Below, piece by piece: positions 31,483 to 41,795 of a stretch of DNA of 64,000 nucleotides (within the stretch, counting starts at the first letter, position 1; every line of letters starts with the position of its first letter). Origin of the DNA: Stemphylium vesicarium (lineage: Eukaryota; Ascomycota; Dothideomycetes; Pleosporales; Pleosporaceae); NCBI GenBank assembly GCA_004380135.1, contig QXCR01000092.1:1-64000 (forward strand), read 5' to 3'. The position numbers and the translations under genes were made by a program. Under the pieces are notes generated by a model. It saw only the letters and a list, made by a program, of their open reading frames with translations. It did no database searches and was not told the DNA's origin.

Positions 31483-34146
31483 ATGTCCACTCCTGCCCTC
31501 TCTCCACGCCCGCGCGGTTCTTCACACACGTCTTCTCGCCCGCGAGGCTCAGGATCGACGCCAATGACAAGGCCAAGTAACTCCCTACACCCGACCACCA
31601 CCCTACCTCCTCTTACGCCCCGCATGAACGGTGTAGCAAAGACGCCGAGTCATGTGGCGTCACAGAAGCCCAAGGAGCCCTCGGCCACCTCACCTAACTA
31701 TTTTGGCCTTGCCGTTGGCAACACCGACCACTTCTCCTCCAGCGCTGCCCAGCACATTCGCGGCAACTGGAGTCCGCCTACTTCGAATGTGCGCTCCACA
31801 GCCGCCGCTTCCCCGCGGATAATACCTGTCGAGCAGAATCCCGAGTTCGAGCAATTTAGGAAGCAGTCCGAGAACAACCGTGGATTTGCCTTGGGCAACT
31901 TTGACTTTGCATCTCCCGGCCTGAAGGCGACAACGCAGAACCCATTCTTCGCCAACACCGAGCCTTCTCCATCATCATACTCACAGTCAATGCCCCCGCC
32001 CGATCGAGCAGGTGACAATAGTGATACAAGCGATGAGCAGAGTCTAGCACCCAAGCCACGATCCCCGAAGCGCATGCTGTCCACCGAATCCTCCATGTTT
32101 CCAGACCGGCCACGACGCAATTCCCCTGCTAGCTTTGATGGACCCGGACGCTCAGACGCCGTAGCACAGTTTGCTGAACCTCGTATCCCACGCCCATCAC
32201 TACCTTCCAAGCATTCGCATCCCCAGCATATTTCAAGGACGAGCCGTGCTGAGACCCTACCCACCAACTTCGAGGAAGAAACCGGCACCAATGGCCCTGC
32301 TATGGTCACTCCCCAACACATCGTCAACATACTTCAATCTTCGGTCGAGGAGGTTCTTCTTCTTGACCTCCGCGTTTCAACACAGTATGCCAAAGCTCGC
32401 ATCACAGGTGCCCTCAGTCTCTGCATTCCCACCACCCTGCTCAAGCGCGCATCTTTCAACGTCCAGAAGCTTGCTGAAACATTCAAAGAAGACGAGCAGA
32501 GGGAGAAGTTTGAACGGTGGAGGAGCAGCAAACACATCATCGTATATGACGCCAATTCCTCGCAAATGAAGGATGCCACGACTTGCATCAACACGCTCAA
32601 GAAATTTACCAGCGAGGGCTGGTCGGGTGGCACCTTCATAATCCGTGGAGGTTTCCAGGAGTTTGCGCAGAAGTTCCCATCGTGGATCTCATCCCAGGGC
32701 TCAGGAAGTCCGACATCTGGCACGGCAGCTCTCAACCTCAACTCTGATTTACCCGCTGTTGCACCTGTCATTGGTGGCTGTCCCATGCCCGCCACCCAGA
32801 ACGCAGCGAATCCCTTCTTTGGCAACATTCGTCAAAACATGGACCTCATTGGTGGTGTCGGACAAATGCCTGTAAAGCAGCCAGCAGGTATGACCCAGGC
32901 CGTCGAAGACGACCTTCCTCAGTGGCTCCAGACAGCCTCGGAAGAGCAGGACAAGGGTAAAACAGTCGCCGAACGTTTCTTGCAGATTGAAAAGCGCGAG
33001 CAAAAGCGAATGCAAAAGGCCCTGTCCGGTGAGGTTGTGTACGATGCCCCATCGATTTCAGGAAACGGACCCGCGAAGCACATCCAGATTGCGGGTATTG
33101 AGAAGGGCTCAAAGAATCGCTACAACAACATCTGGCCATATGAGCACTCGCGTGTCAAGCTTGAAGGAGTGGCAGAGGGAAGCTGCGATTACGTCAATGC
33201 TAACCACGTACAAGCCGCCTACTCGAACAAGCGTTACATTGCAACGCAGGGACCCATTCCGGCTACCTTCAAGGTGAGTTTTCTCTCATCTGTACTGCGA
33301 ACGTCTACTAACTGTGATCAGGACTTTTGGAACGTCGTGTGGCAGCAAGATGTTCGCGTCATTGTCATGCTTACCGCTGAGCAAGAAGGCGGACAGGTCA
33401 AGGCCCACAACTACTGGTCGGACAAGCACTATGGGCATCTCCATCTGAACAGCCTTGGCGAACGCAGGGCATCATTGGAGCCGTCCAAGATCTACCGCCA
33501 TAGAGAACAATCCAGACCATCGATGGGTCAGCGCAGATCGACAAACCCGCCAAAGCTTGCCAACTTTACAAAAGAAGCAACTACAGGGCCTCCCAATCAG
33601 GAGCAGCCATACGTAATTGTGCGCAAGTTTACACTTTCAAACGATGACGAGCCGTTTGCACGCATGCGCGAGATCACTCAACTTCAATACTCGCACTGGC
33701 CCGATTTCGGTGCCCCAGCTCACCCGACGCATCTTTTGGGCTTGATCGAGCAAACCGATGCTGTCGTCCGCTCGGTCAACGGCGGCTCGCCTTCGCAGCC
33801 CGACCCGCCCAACAGCCGTCCAGTCCTCGTGCACTGCTCTGCCGGCTGCGGACGAACCGGTACCTTTTGCACCGTCGACTCTGTTCTCGACATGCTCAAG
33901 CGCCAGCGACAAGCTCGCCACGCCCGGCAAACCACACCCATGGACACAGATTCAAACGACAGTCTAGCCAAGAACGAACAGGACGAAGACAGCTGGGTCA
34001 ACAGCGAAGACGTGGACCTCATTGCCAAGACGGTCGAAGATTTCCGTCTTCAGCGCCTCAGCATGGTGCAGAGTTTGCGTCAGTTTGTTCTCTGCTATGA
34101 GAGTGTTATGGAGTGGCTTGTTGAGCAACATCCTAAATCCGCCTAG
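31483..34146 (+). CDS. Protein tyrosine phosphatase with rhodanese (Cdc25-like) domain, Pyp1/Ptp2 class
   Basis: Two exons: 31483-33273 and 33322-34146, 871 residues. The 48-bp intron 33274-33321 (GTGAGT, branch TACTAAC, CAG) has no stop and a length divisible by three, so a naive frame runs through it. The first 270 residues are Ser/Pro-rich. A rhodanese domain (about 272-405; V-L-L-L-D-L-R-V, H-I-I-V-Y-D) follows; the active-loop cysteine is not evident, so it is probably a docking module. The PTP domain has K-N-R-Y-N-N-I-W-P-Y, D-Y-V-N-A-N, Y-I-A-T-Q-G-P, the WPD loop H-W-P-D-F-G and the signature V-H-C-S-A-G-C-G-R-T-G, with the nucleophile near Cys769. Proteins of this layout dephosphorylate Hog1/Sty1-type stress MAP kinases. 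ATG choice: no earlier in-frame ATG exists. Confidence 0.92.
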   Translation: MSTPALSPRPRGSSHTSSRPRGSGSTPMTRPSNSLHPTTTLPPLTPRMNGVAKTPSHVASQKPKEPSATSPNYFGLAVGNTDHFSSSAAQHIRGNWSPPTSNVRSTAAASPRIIPVEQNPEFEQFRKQSENNRGFALGNFDFASPGLKATTQNPFFANTEPSPSSYSQSMPPPDRAGDNSDTSDEQSLAPKPRSPKRMLSTESSMFPDRPRRNSPASFDGPGRSDAVAQFAEPRIPRPSLPSKHSHPQHISRTSRAETLPTNFEEETGTNGPAMVTPQHIVNILQSSVEEVLLLDLRVSTQYAKARITGALSLCIPTTLLKRASFNVQKLAETFKEDEQREKFERWRSSKHIIVYDANSSQMKDATTCINTLKKFTSEGWSGGTFIIRGGFQEFAQKFPSWISSQGSGSPTSGTAALNLNSDLPAVAPVIGGCPMPATQNAANPFFGNIRQNMDLIGGVGQMPVKQPAGMTQAVEDDLPQWLQTASEEQDKGKTVAERFLQIEKREQKRMQKALSGEVVYDAPSISGNGPAKHIQIAGIEKGSKNRYNNIWPYEHSRVKLEGVAEGSCDYVNANHVQAAYSNKRYIATQGPIPATFKVSFLSSVLRTSTNCDQDFWNVVWQQDVRVIVMLTAEQEGGQVKAHNYWSDKHYGHLHLNSLGERRASLEPSKIYRHREQSRPSMGQRRSTNPPKLANFTKEATTGPPNQEQPYVIVRKFTLSNDDEPFARMREITQLQYSHWPDFGAPAHPTHLLGLIEQTDAVVRSVNGGSPSQPDPPNSRPVLVHCSAGCGRTGTFCTVDSVLDMLKRQRQARHARQTTPMDTDSNDSLAKNEQDEDSWVNSEDVDLIAKTVEDFRLQRLSMVQSLRQFVLCYESVMEWLVEQHPKSA

Positions 34147-35726
34147 AAGTCGGGTTTTTTGCCGCGCTCTTCTTCTTCTTCTTCTTCTTCTTCTTCTTTA
34201 CCTTTTGATTCTTTCTCGCCTTTGGATGAGGATTTGCTTGAGCTTGGGCTTGGGCTGCCCTACGACGCAAACTCGACTGTACCAACTATCATGATATGGA
34301 AATGAGAAACACGACACACGTTTTTTTTTGTTTTTTTGTTGTTGTTTTTTGGCTACTACACGTACGCACACTTGAACAATTTGGGATTGGGATAAGGTTA
34401 GTCGGCGCTGTTTTTTTTGCATCTTTGGAGGGAAATCATTGGGATGGCGTTTTTTTTCTGGGTTTTGGTATTGTTGTTGTTGCATAACATTCCTAGGAGA
34501 AGAAGAAGGTGGGGTGGTTCATATGCATTGCGATGAGGTGTTTTTCGGCCATGGGGTTTGTTATTCATTGGGCTCTTAGCATAGTTTTCTTCTCTCTCGC
34601 TCTCCGTTCGGTTCGGTTCTTTTTTTGATTAGATTAATTCGAAGAATGAAAGAATGAAAGAAATATCCTTATATTCACACACACACACACACACACGCAC
34701 ACACACACACACACACACACAGACTTTTACCTGAATTTGCACTTACATTATGATATGATATGTACGTCATACTCTTATATTCTGAAATCTGACTGCTCGT
34801 TTTACACCTCTTCTTTGTCTCTGGTACCCACTTTTGTTTGTTTGAAAGCTACATGGGCATACCTATTTAACCGTAGTATCGTTATAACATCGGTGCCATG
34901 TGATGTTAGCTATTAGCGTTAGCGTCAAAGGAGTAAAGGAGCCGCACCGAACGCGAACGCGAGGAGGAAATCAACAGTGTACGCAGTCAGGGACGGACGG
35001 GAAGGAGTGAATGCTGTGATGGGCGTAGGTAGGTATGTAGATGGACAAGTGCATAGAACAAAGGCCGCTTAATCGTACAAGTTGCATTATCCATAGAATG
35101 CCCGCCTTGAAAACTCGCAGTAGAAGTTTGACTATTACAATGAAAGAAAAGAAAAGGCATATTCGCATTTAATTTAAAGACGGAAGAGGACGTTTGTATT
35201 TTCATACTAACAACCGCAACTACAACTACAACCGCTCTTACAGGATATATGATACAAATCGCCAGAATCCAGACCCGCCTTATTTCCTTGATATCAACAA
35301 AACGCCGACTCCGACACCGACCCCAAACCCGGAATGGGAGGGGGTATTTGACACCCTTGTAACGCCTAGCTAGTCATGCGCAATTCTCCATTCTCCATTC
35401 TCCATTCCGTTTGGGGGATGTACTTATTCCCCCACCCTTGGTCATCGTCCCGGACGCGGCCTCCACCGCCGCCGCCGGCCATGTGACACAGACAAGGGAG
35501 TTTAAGAATGGGTGGGAACCCCCACAAAGGCGCCGAGGAGCGCCAAACGCGAGACTGCAGTGGAAAAAAAAAGATCCTTGTCATGTACCTGTCATGTACT
35601 CTGGAGGAAAAAGGGAAAAAGGGAAAAGGGGCGTCATTCCGCCGTCATTCCGCGAATATGTAACATGTACAACGCGCCGTCCCCCGCATATACATCGTAA
35701 ACAAGACATGAAAAAAGTGAGAAGTC
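34147..35726. other. Intergenic stretch with microsatellites
   Basis: A (TTC)n run immediately after the phosphatase stop (about 34170-34198), many T runs, and a (CA)n tract interrupted once at about 34676-34721. Short frames are derived from these simple repeats. It holds the 3' UTRs of the convergent neighbours. Confidence 0.6.
34676..34721 (+). repeat. CA-dinucleotide microsatellite
   Basis: About 22 CA units with a single ACGC interruption near the middle. Likely length-polymorphic. Confidence 0.85.
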
Positions 35727-36704
35727 TCACGTACGAAAATGCGAAAAATGGCCCGGAACTCTTTGCCTGCATTTTTCGCAATCGTCCCGATAACCCATGG
35801 TGACACGGCCCATACCGGTTAAAGCGCCACTTCGCTTCCTGCCACGGGGGGTAGGCGGCAAGGCTGAAGAAGCCGCTTCAGCAGTTGGCGGCGGCGATTC
35901 CGTGTCCATGCAATCTGCAGAGTTGTGGGCCTGCGAGACACTAAGTCGCGAGAGCTGGGACTGCGTCAGTGCAGTGGGTGTATCGGGAATGTCTTCGTCT
36001 TCTGAGATGGGGGATGGCATGCGTCTGCTTCGGTCGTCGGAGAGCATGTCTTGTCGTGGTCCTTTCCAGGCGGGGGGTGGTGCCTGCATGGACGATGTGT
36101 GCATGTTGTTCATGTCCATGCCGCCGGCTGAGCCGCTTGCAGGATAGCCTAGGCCGTTCATGCCTCCTCTCTTAAAGGTGGCGTGGATGGGTGTTGGTAT
36201 CCGGCCATTGCTGTTCGCTGTGCCCGAGTTGAAGGCTGACGGTTGGAGCTTGGGCGGTCGCATGAAGTTGTTGCTAAAGGAGCTGAATGCGGGAGACTCT
36301 GGCGGTTGGCTGCACACGTCATTATCGTTATCGTCATCCATGTCCATGTCCTCGTCCATCCTGCTTGACTCTCTTGACATGACCGGCCCGCCATGTATTG
36401 AATTTGGTGAATCTACCCCTCCGTGGTCCGATTGCGCCGGCGTCATGGAGCGAATGTCGGTGATTAATCTGGGCGGAGAGGGCGTATATGATGGCCGGTG
36501 AGGTAGGCTCGAGTGCGATTGGAATAGAAATTGGCCATGATTCGGTGGTTCGGCGAAGCCTGCTCGTGATTTCTGTATCCAATTAGCCGATATCGACATG
36601 TATATAGTAATCCGACATGCCTTGATATATCGGTCGTCGTCGAGTTCAGAGTCGGAATCATCATCTCGACCTCTCTTCCTCGGCATGATCTGAAACATGG
36701 ACAT
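35727..36704 (-). CDS. Conserved fungal protein of unknown function ending in a Cys/His motif
   Basis: Frame from the ATG at 36704 (a second ATG at 36686 starts MPRKRGRDDD) to 35727. If unspliced it has 325 residues. A likely intron at 36573-36620 (GCATGT...ATACAG, 48 bp, branch GCTAAT) would remove 16 residues and join DDDRYIK to KSRAGFAEPP. This would be a GC-AG intron. The protein begins with a basic-acidic segment resembling a nuclear localisation signal (PRKRGRDDD), is Ser/Pro-rich in the middle with an Asp/Met-rich stretch, and ends with M-G-Y-R-D-D-C-E-K-C-R-Q-R-V-P-G-H-F-S-H. That compact C-x2-C...H...H tail looks like a small metal-binding element and from memory recurs in ascomycete hypothetical proteins. 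Nuclear location is inferred. Confidence 0.75.
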   Translation of the reverse strand: MSMFQIMPRKRGRDDDSDSELDDDRYIKACRITIYMSISANWIQKSRAGFAEPPNHGQFLFQSHSSLPHRPSYTPSPPRLITDIRSMTPAQSDHGGVDSPNSIHGGPVMSRESSRMDEDMDMDDDNDNDVCSQPPESPAFSSFSNNFMRPPKLQPSAFNSGTANSNGRIPTPIHATFKRGGMNGLGYPASGSAGGMDMNNMHTSSMQAPPPAWKGPRQDMLSDDRSRRMPSPISEDEDIPDTPTALTQSQLSRLSVSQAHNSADCMDTESPPPTAEAASSALPPTPRGRKRSGALTGMGRVTMGYRDDCEKCRQRVPGHFSHFRT

Positions 36705-37954
36705 GTCGGTTGGAGTAGTGCTGACGCGGTCAAGGCGATGATGAAGCGGGGGAACGAAAAGGTTCCTGTGGTGAACAGAGCGAGCGGGCGAGGGGCGTGC
36801 TAATGGAGACCCGGGATTGCAGTTGAAGTGCCCAGTAACTAGGTTTTGAAGCAAGTGGGCGGACGAGGGGTTGATACAGCTATCAGGGGCGCGATGGTGG
36901 TGTTTCAGGTTGCATGAAAAGAAGAACCCTGGTTTGTGGTGTGGAGTCGCGCGCCTCTCATGGCCTGGCTACTATGCGGGGGAATCTTCTGCTTGGTCGT
37001 CGGCCGGGAAGGTGAGGGCCCGCCGCCTGCATCTGAAGGCCCCGTGCGGAAGCGGCGATGGGGTTGACGATGGTGTGGCTTAGCGTGGCTGAGGGGTGAT
37101 TTTGAATTCCAGAGTGAGGCCGACCTGGCACTTGGCCGAATGCCCAGGCACCATCGTCATCACGTGGGCCTTGTATCTGCATGGAAAAGGAGACGGGCTA
37201 TGCTTTTGATTTGGTGTCGCGGTCGGCCGCAGGCGGCGCATTCGTGTGTAGCTACATGGCTAACTGGATAGACGAGATACCGACGTCTTCAGGGGAGAGC
37301 GTCCGCGGGTAGGGTAGGTGGTACAGTAGAGGGCGTTTGAAGGTTGCTGATGGCTTGCTCCGACGAGGAATAATGAGACGCGACGGCACCCGTGGATGAG
37401 AGGAGGAATTGTTGTCGCTCAGTGGCAGCATATCAAGAGGGACAGCTGCACATTGTCAAGTCCTAGTCCGCCCACCCATTAACCAACAGGAAGACAGGTA
37501 TTGCAGTCTGACGGGACCAAGCTTGGCGCACATGCATGCATGCAGGGCGGTCAATCGATAACTCTAACTCGAGCCAGAACGTACCACTTGCCCCACCTTA
37601 GCTAAAGTCGCAGGCCACTTCAAAATAATTTGGTACCATATGACTGTATTGGAAGCGCTATAACTTTTACTTGTGATTCCCACCGACCTCGGACCTCCGT
37701 CTGCATCTGCGTCTGCATTACATCTGCGAAGCCCAAACCAATTGACCTTTACTGTCCGTTCTGAAATCTTGACTCAGGTCGTACAAAAACACACCTCCTT
37801 CGCACGCCCTTTACTACTTGGCGCCACAGTCAGAGTAAGACTGCCCGCAAATTACCAGTCGCCTAAACACGCTGTACGTTGACGCAACGAAGAGCCGTTA
37901 CTATTCAACGCGCATGCTAATATACTATATATAAAGCCATAATATCTTCGCAAA
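36705..37954. other. Divergent intergenic region
   Basis: Holds the promoters of the minus-strand gene (start 36704) and DAHP synthase (start 37955). No coding frame is convincing. The 300 bases before 37955 are C/T-rich followed by a TATATATAA-like block at about 37920-37934. Confidence 0.55.
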
Positions 37955-39214
37955 ATGGCTGCAGCAGACATGCCCACCTTCAACGACTCGACCACACCGA
38001 GCGACGACGTGCGCGGTACATACTCTCCAACCACGAAAGAAGAAGAGAACAAGCTATACTAACACCACCGCGCAGTACTTGGTTATGACCCACTGATCCC
38101 GCCCCAACTCCTCGCCCACGAGATCCCCATCCCCGCCCACGCCGAGAAGACGGTTCTCCAAGGACGCAAAGACGCCGCGAGCATCATAACGCAAAAAGAT
38201 GACCGACTCCTCGTCATGGTGGGCCCTTGCTCGCTGCACGACCCAGAGCTAGCAATCGAGTACTGCCAGCGTCTCAAGGCGCTCGCCGACAAGCTGCAAG
38301 ACAACCTATGCATAATTATGCGCGCGTACCTCGAGAAGCCCCGCACAACCGTTGGCTGGAAGGGTCTAATCAACGACCCCGACATTGACGAGAGCTACAA
38401 GATCAACAAGGGCCTGCGGGTGTCGCGCAAGTTGTTCGTGGATCTCACTTCGTCCGGCATGCCCATTGCGTCCGAGATGCTGGATACCATCTCGCCGCAA
38501 TTCCTCGCCGACCTCATCTCCCTCGGTGCCATTGGTGCGCGCACAACAGAATCCCAGTTGCACCGTGAACTCGCCTCTGGTCTCTCGTTCCCGATCGGGT
38601 TCAAGAACGGGACTGATGGCGGCTTGACTGTCGCCGTCGATGCGATTGGCGCTGCCGCCGCGAAGCACCACTTTATGGGTGTTACGAAGCAGGGTCTCGC
38701 GGCCATTACCCGCACAGCGGGTAATGAGCATTGCTTTGTTATTCTCCGTGGTGGATCAAAGGGTACAAACTATGACAAGGATAGCATCAAGGCTGCACGG
38801 GAGGCGCTGAACAAGAAGGGCTTGCCCGAGGTTATGATGGTCGACTGCTCACACGGTATGTTTTCTGTTTCTTTTTTTCTTTTTTTTCTTTTTTTATACC
38901 TCACATGGAAAGTATCATTCGGGCTAATTTTTTAAGGCAACTCCAACAAAAACCACCGTAACCAACCTCTCGTCGCAAAGGATATCGCAGACCAGATCCG
39001 CAACGGCGAAACCGGCATCGTCGGCGTCATGATCGAGTCAAACATCAACGAGGGTAACCAAAAAGTGCCCCCTGAGGGCCCCAGTGGCCTCAAGAAGGGC
39101 GTCTCCATCACCGATGCTTGCATTGACTGGGACAGCACTGTCGACACGCTTGAGAACCTTGCCGCTGCCGTTGCGGAGAGGAGGGCTAACAAGGCCAAGA
39201 TGAACGGTGCGTAA
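37955..39214 (+). CDS. ARO4: 3-deoxy-D-arabino-heptulosonate-7-phosphate (DAHP) synthase
   Basis: Three exons: 37955-38015, 38076-38855 and 38937-39214, 372 residues, the usual length for the class I AroF/G/H-type enzyme. It catalyses the first shikimate step, condensing phosphoenolpyruvate and erythrose-4-phosphate. Conserved blocks: G-P-C-S-L-H-D, R-A-Y-L-E-K-P-R-T-T-V-G-W-K-G, G-A-R-T-T-E-S-Q-x-H-R, G-F-K-N-G-T-D-G, D-C-S-H-G-N-S-N-K and E-S-N-I-N-E-G. The N-terminal D-D-V-R-V-L-G-Y-D-P and the H-H-F-M-G-V-T-K segment are closer to the tyrosine-sensitive ARO4 type than to ARO3, so the symbol is a best guess. The second intron (81 bp) carries a long T-rich tract. Stop codons of this gene and NSE1 face each other across 300 bp. 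Confidence 0.93.
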
Positions 39215-39516
39215 TCGACCCGTGCGTTTTCCGGGTGCCGATGAGGGGGTGGGGAAGTATTTGTATATAGGCATGTGGTTTAGTATGAGGATGGCGTTCT
39301 GTTCGACAAAAGTTTACGAGACGGATGGGGGGATTCACGACAGATATGTTTATGATACGTTTCGGCGGTCAAAATCAAATACATTTCTCCACTTTCTATA
39401 TATACACTGACTGAAATCTTTGATAAGCTTTCTAGGGGGGGGGGGGGGGTATCTTGCACATTTCCAACTTCCAACCTTCACCATCTTTTCCTTCCCAAAG
39501 AACACACGTCTAGTAA
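39215..39516. other. Convergent 3' region with poly-G
   Basis: Between the stops of DAHP synthase and NSE1. Contains a run of 15 G at 39435-39449. No coding sequence. Confidence 0.65.
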
Positions 39517-40548
39517 CTACTCATCTTCCTCCATCTCTTCATCTTCATCCCCATCTTCCTCCCTCCCAACAACCAAACTCCTCCTCGAACCCCCCACCCT
39601 CTCCGCCCTCTCCCCCACAAAAACACTCTCCGTAAACAACCGCTCACACCGCGGACACTTCTTCTCCTGCACACTGCCCCCCCTCCTCCTCCCACCACTA
39701 TAATAAGCTTTCGCACAAGCATCATGCCACCTAACCCCACATTCTCTATTATCGCACCGCAGCCCAATGGTAACAATCTCTCTACACCCCTCGCAGTCCC
39801 TGATCCTTGTGATTTCGCGGCCCTGGCCGCCGTCTTCGTCGTCATCGTCAAGGACCTCATTGTACGTTTCCTTGAGATAGGCGCGGAGTTCGATGAGGGC
39901 GCGGGGGGCGAGGGTGTAATACCCAGCTCTTGATTTCTGGAAGAAGCGCTGTGCGACGAGGGATTCGAGGACGGAATCTGCATCTGAGATGGAAATACTC
40001 GTCTCCCCCGCCGCTTGCTGCGTTGCTTCCACATCCCCCTCATCCCCGTTGTTATGAACCTGACTCTGCCGGCTCCGCCGCGAGACACGCGCCAACTGCG
40101 ACGCCTCGGTATGCCGTACCGCCATGGTCTCGCGCACACTCGTGTTATTCGTCTCGAACATGGCATCTAACAAGCGCCGGATATAGCCCATTTCGTTTGC
40201 GGAAAATGTGGTTGCGAACTGCGTGAGCGCATCGCTGGTGTTGTTTACGAAGGCGTAGATGGGCGTTTTGCTTTCTTGGTCCCGGGTGGAGCGGATCTCG
40301 TAGTCGAAGGCTTCGAGTTTGGCGTTGATGAGTTGGAGCGTGGAGGTTAGGTGCGGGGCGGTTATATCGGCGGGTGTCCAGGGGCGGGACGGGTTGGAGG
40401 CTGTCATTACGTGGGCTAGGATCTCTTTCATCTTGTCGGTGGTGAGCACGCCGTGGGTTTGGAAGGCTTGCAGGAAGGCGCGGTGGATGTCGTTGTATTC
40501 CGAGTCGTCGGCTGGCAAGCGGCCGATAGGGGATGCGCTTTGAGACAT
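39517..40548 (-). CDS. NSE1: Nse1, RING-type subunit of the Smc5/6 complex
   Basis: Intronless, 343 residues from the ATG at 40548; the frame is open upstream but without ATG. The N-terminal two thirds correspond to the winged-helix repeats of Nse1 (Y-N-D-I-H-R-A-F-L-Q-A-F, then the R-A-G-Y-Y-T-L-A-P-R-A-L-I-E-L segment typical of the family). A variant RING finger lies at about residues 247-300: C-E-G-C, C-x4-C, W-H-x2-C, C-P-R-C. The tail is acidic. Nse1 binds Nse3 and Nse4 in the Smc5/6 complex and is a ubiquitin ligase in DNA repair and replication-fork maintenance. A Gln/Ser-rich linker interrupts the second domain near residue 165. Confidence 0.92.
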   Translation of the reverse strand: MSQSASPIGRLPADDSEYNDIHRAFLQAFQTHGVLTTDKMKEILAHVMTASNPSRPWTPADITAPHLTSTLQLINAKLEAFDYEIRSTRDQESKTPIYAFVNNTSDALTQFATTFSANEMGYIRRLLDAMFETNNTSVRETMAVRHTEASQLARVSRRSRQSQVHNNGDEGDVEATQQAAGETSISISDADSVLESLVAQRFFQKSRAGYYTLAPRALIELRAYLKETYNEVLDDDDEDGGQGREITRIRDCEGCREIVTIGLRCDNRECGVRWHDACAKAYYSGGRRRGGSVQEKKCPRCERLFTESVFVGERAERVGGSRRSLVVGREEDGDEDEEMEEDE

Positions 40549-41148
40549 TGTAGCGTTAAGAATGGCGCTGCGCGCGCGGAGCGAGAAGTAGGTGGGTGCT
40601 TGGGTGTGGGGGTTCGTGGCGTGGAGAAGGTCTCTGGACTTTAACCCGAGGGCGGGGAAATTTCGCAAACGCGAGAACGCGAAAGCACGTGAACACGTAG
40701 TTTTGACCACTGTGCTGTCGCGAGGTTGGATTTTGCTATTTTGTGACCCAACGAAGACTCATTTTGAAGATGTTCATTCTAGTAGTAATTCAAAGGCCAT
40801 ATCAATTCTAATAAGATCAGACCAATATCACAACATGCACATCTGGAGTCAGGATGCTTCACTGGCAGATGCAGTGATCCCATGTCCTTCATTACAGCAT
40901 AATCAAATCTACGTCAAAGATGCTCCAATCCTTTTGAATGAATGATATCTAAGCGTGAAAAAAAGGCTTCCAAGTCCACATTCCAACGCCTGTTCATGCC
41001 AGCATGCTTCGTAGAACTCCTCGCAGCCAAGCCGATCCTGGCGATCCAACGCCTTGCCCCTACTCCAGCGCCTGCACATAATACAATATCCCACCTCTCC
41101 AACACACACATACCCTCGTTCCCACAGTCCCGTAGTATACCCATCGTC
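40549..41148. other. Intergenic stretch
   Basis: Promoter of NSE1 and 3' flank of GOT1 (both minus). Short frames only; nothing recognised. Confidence 0.6.
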
Positions 41149-41795
41149 TTAAACAGGCAGATCAGAATTCCGCGTAGCGCCGCTGATCGCATTTAGAGCC
41201 CTAGCAATATACGGCCCAATAATCGGTACGTTGCTCACAAAGCCCGCAATCGTGGCAAGGAAGTCGCCGAAGAGAACGAGTATGCCGTACAACTCGACTA
41301 TGAAGCCGATGAAAGCCCAGCGCATGAGAATAAGCGATATGCCCGCCACAAAGGCGAGGGTGCCTTTCCACTTTTGCTTGCGGGCGAAGAAGGCAACCGT
41401 TTTTGTGGTTCCGATGATGAGCGTAAGGCCGATTATAAAGAGTATCTGTTCGAGGGCGCGTTAGGGTTGTCAGGACGGAGGGTGGGATGCAAGTGAAGCG
41501 TACATTTCCCATTGCCAACCTTTGCGTGTGTTAGCAGAATCGGAGTATTCGGAAAAAGTACATGCGTACATTGCGCGATCAAAAAACATCATGACTCCAC
41601 CCATCAGAAAAAGTCCGCCTGTTTATCTTGTCAATCCTATGTCGTGTGACGGGCGCATTCGTTGTGTTGGGCGCGTACCTACCCCCGGAACAGAAGGCGA
41701 CCCCAATCTCTGTCCATCATGTTAGCAAGTACTCTGAAAAGGGCCCGAGGTTCGCGCATCGTACTTTGGGTATCTGAAAGCCACATGGTCGGCAT
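41149..41795 (-). CDS. GOT1: Got1, Golgi membrane traffic protein
   Basis: Five exons assembled by hand: 41795-41765, 41709-41683, 41618-41570, 41519-41504 and 41445-41149, total 139 residues, against 138 in yeast. All introns are GT-AG. The start reads MPTMWLSDTQK-IGVAFCSGG, matching the start of Got1 proteins, and continues F-F-D-R-A-M-L-A-M-G-N-I-L-F-I-I-G. Four membrane segments follow, with V-P-I-I-G-P near the end. Exon 4 is only 16 nt (gttggcaatgggaaat) but is needed to keep the frame and the family sequence. Got1 is a small tetraspanning protein of ER-Golgi vesicles that acts in COPII traffic and fusion. Any gene finder that skips the short exons would report only the last 66-99 residues. 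Confidence 0.92.
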
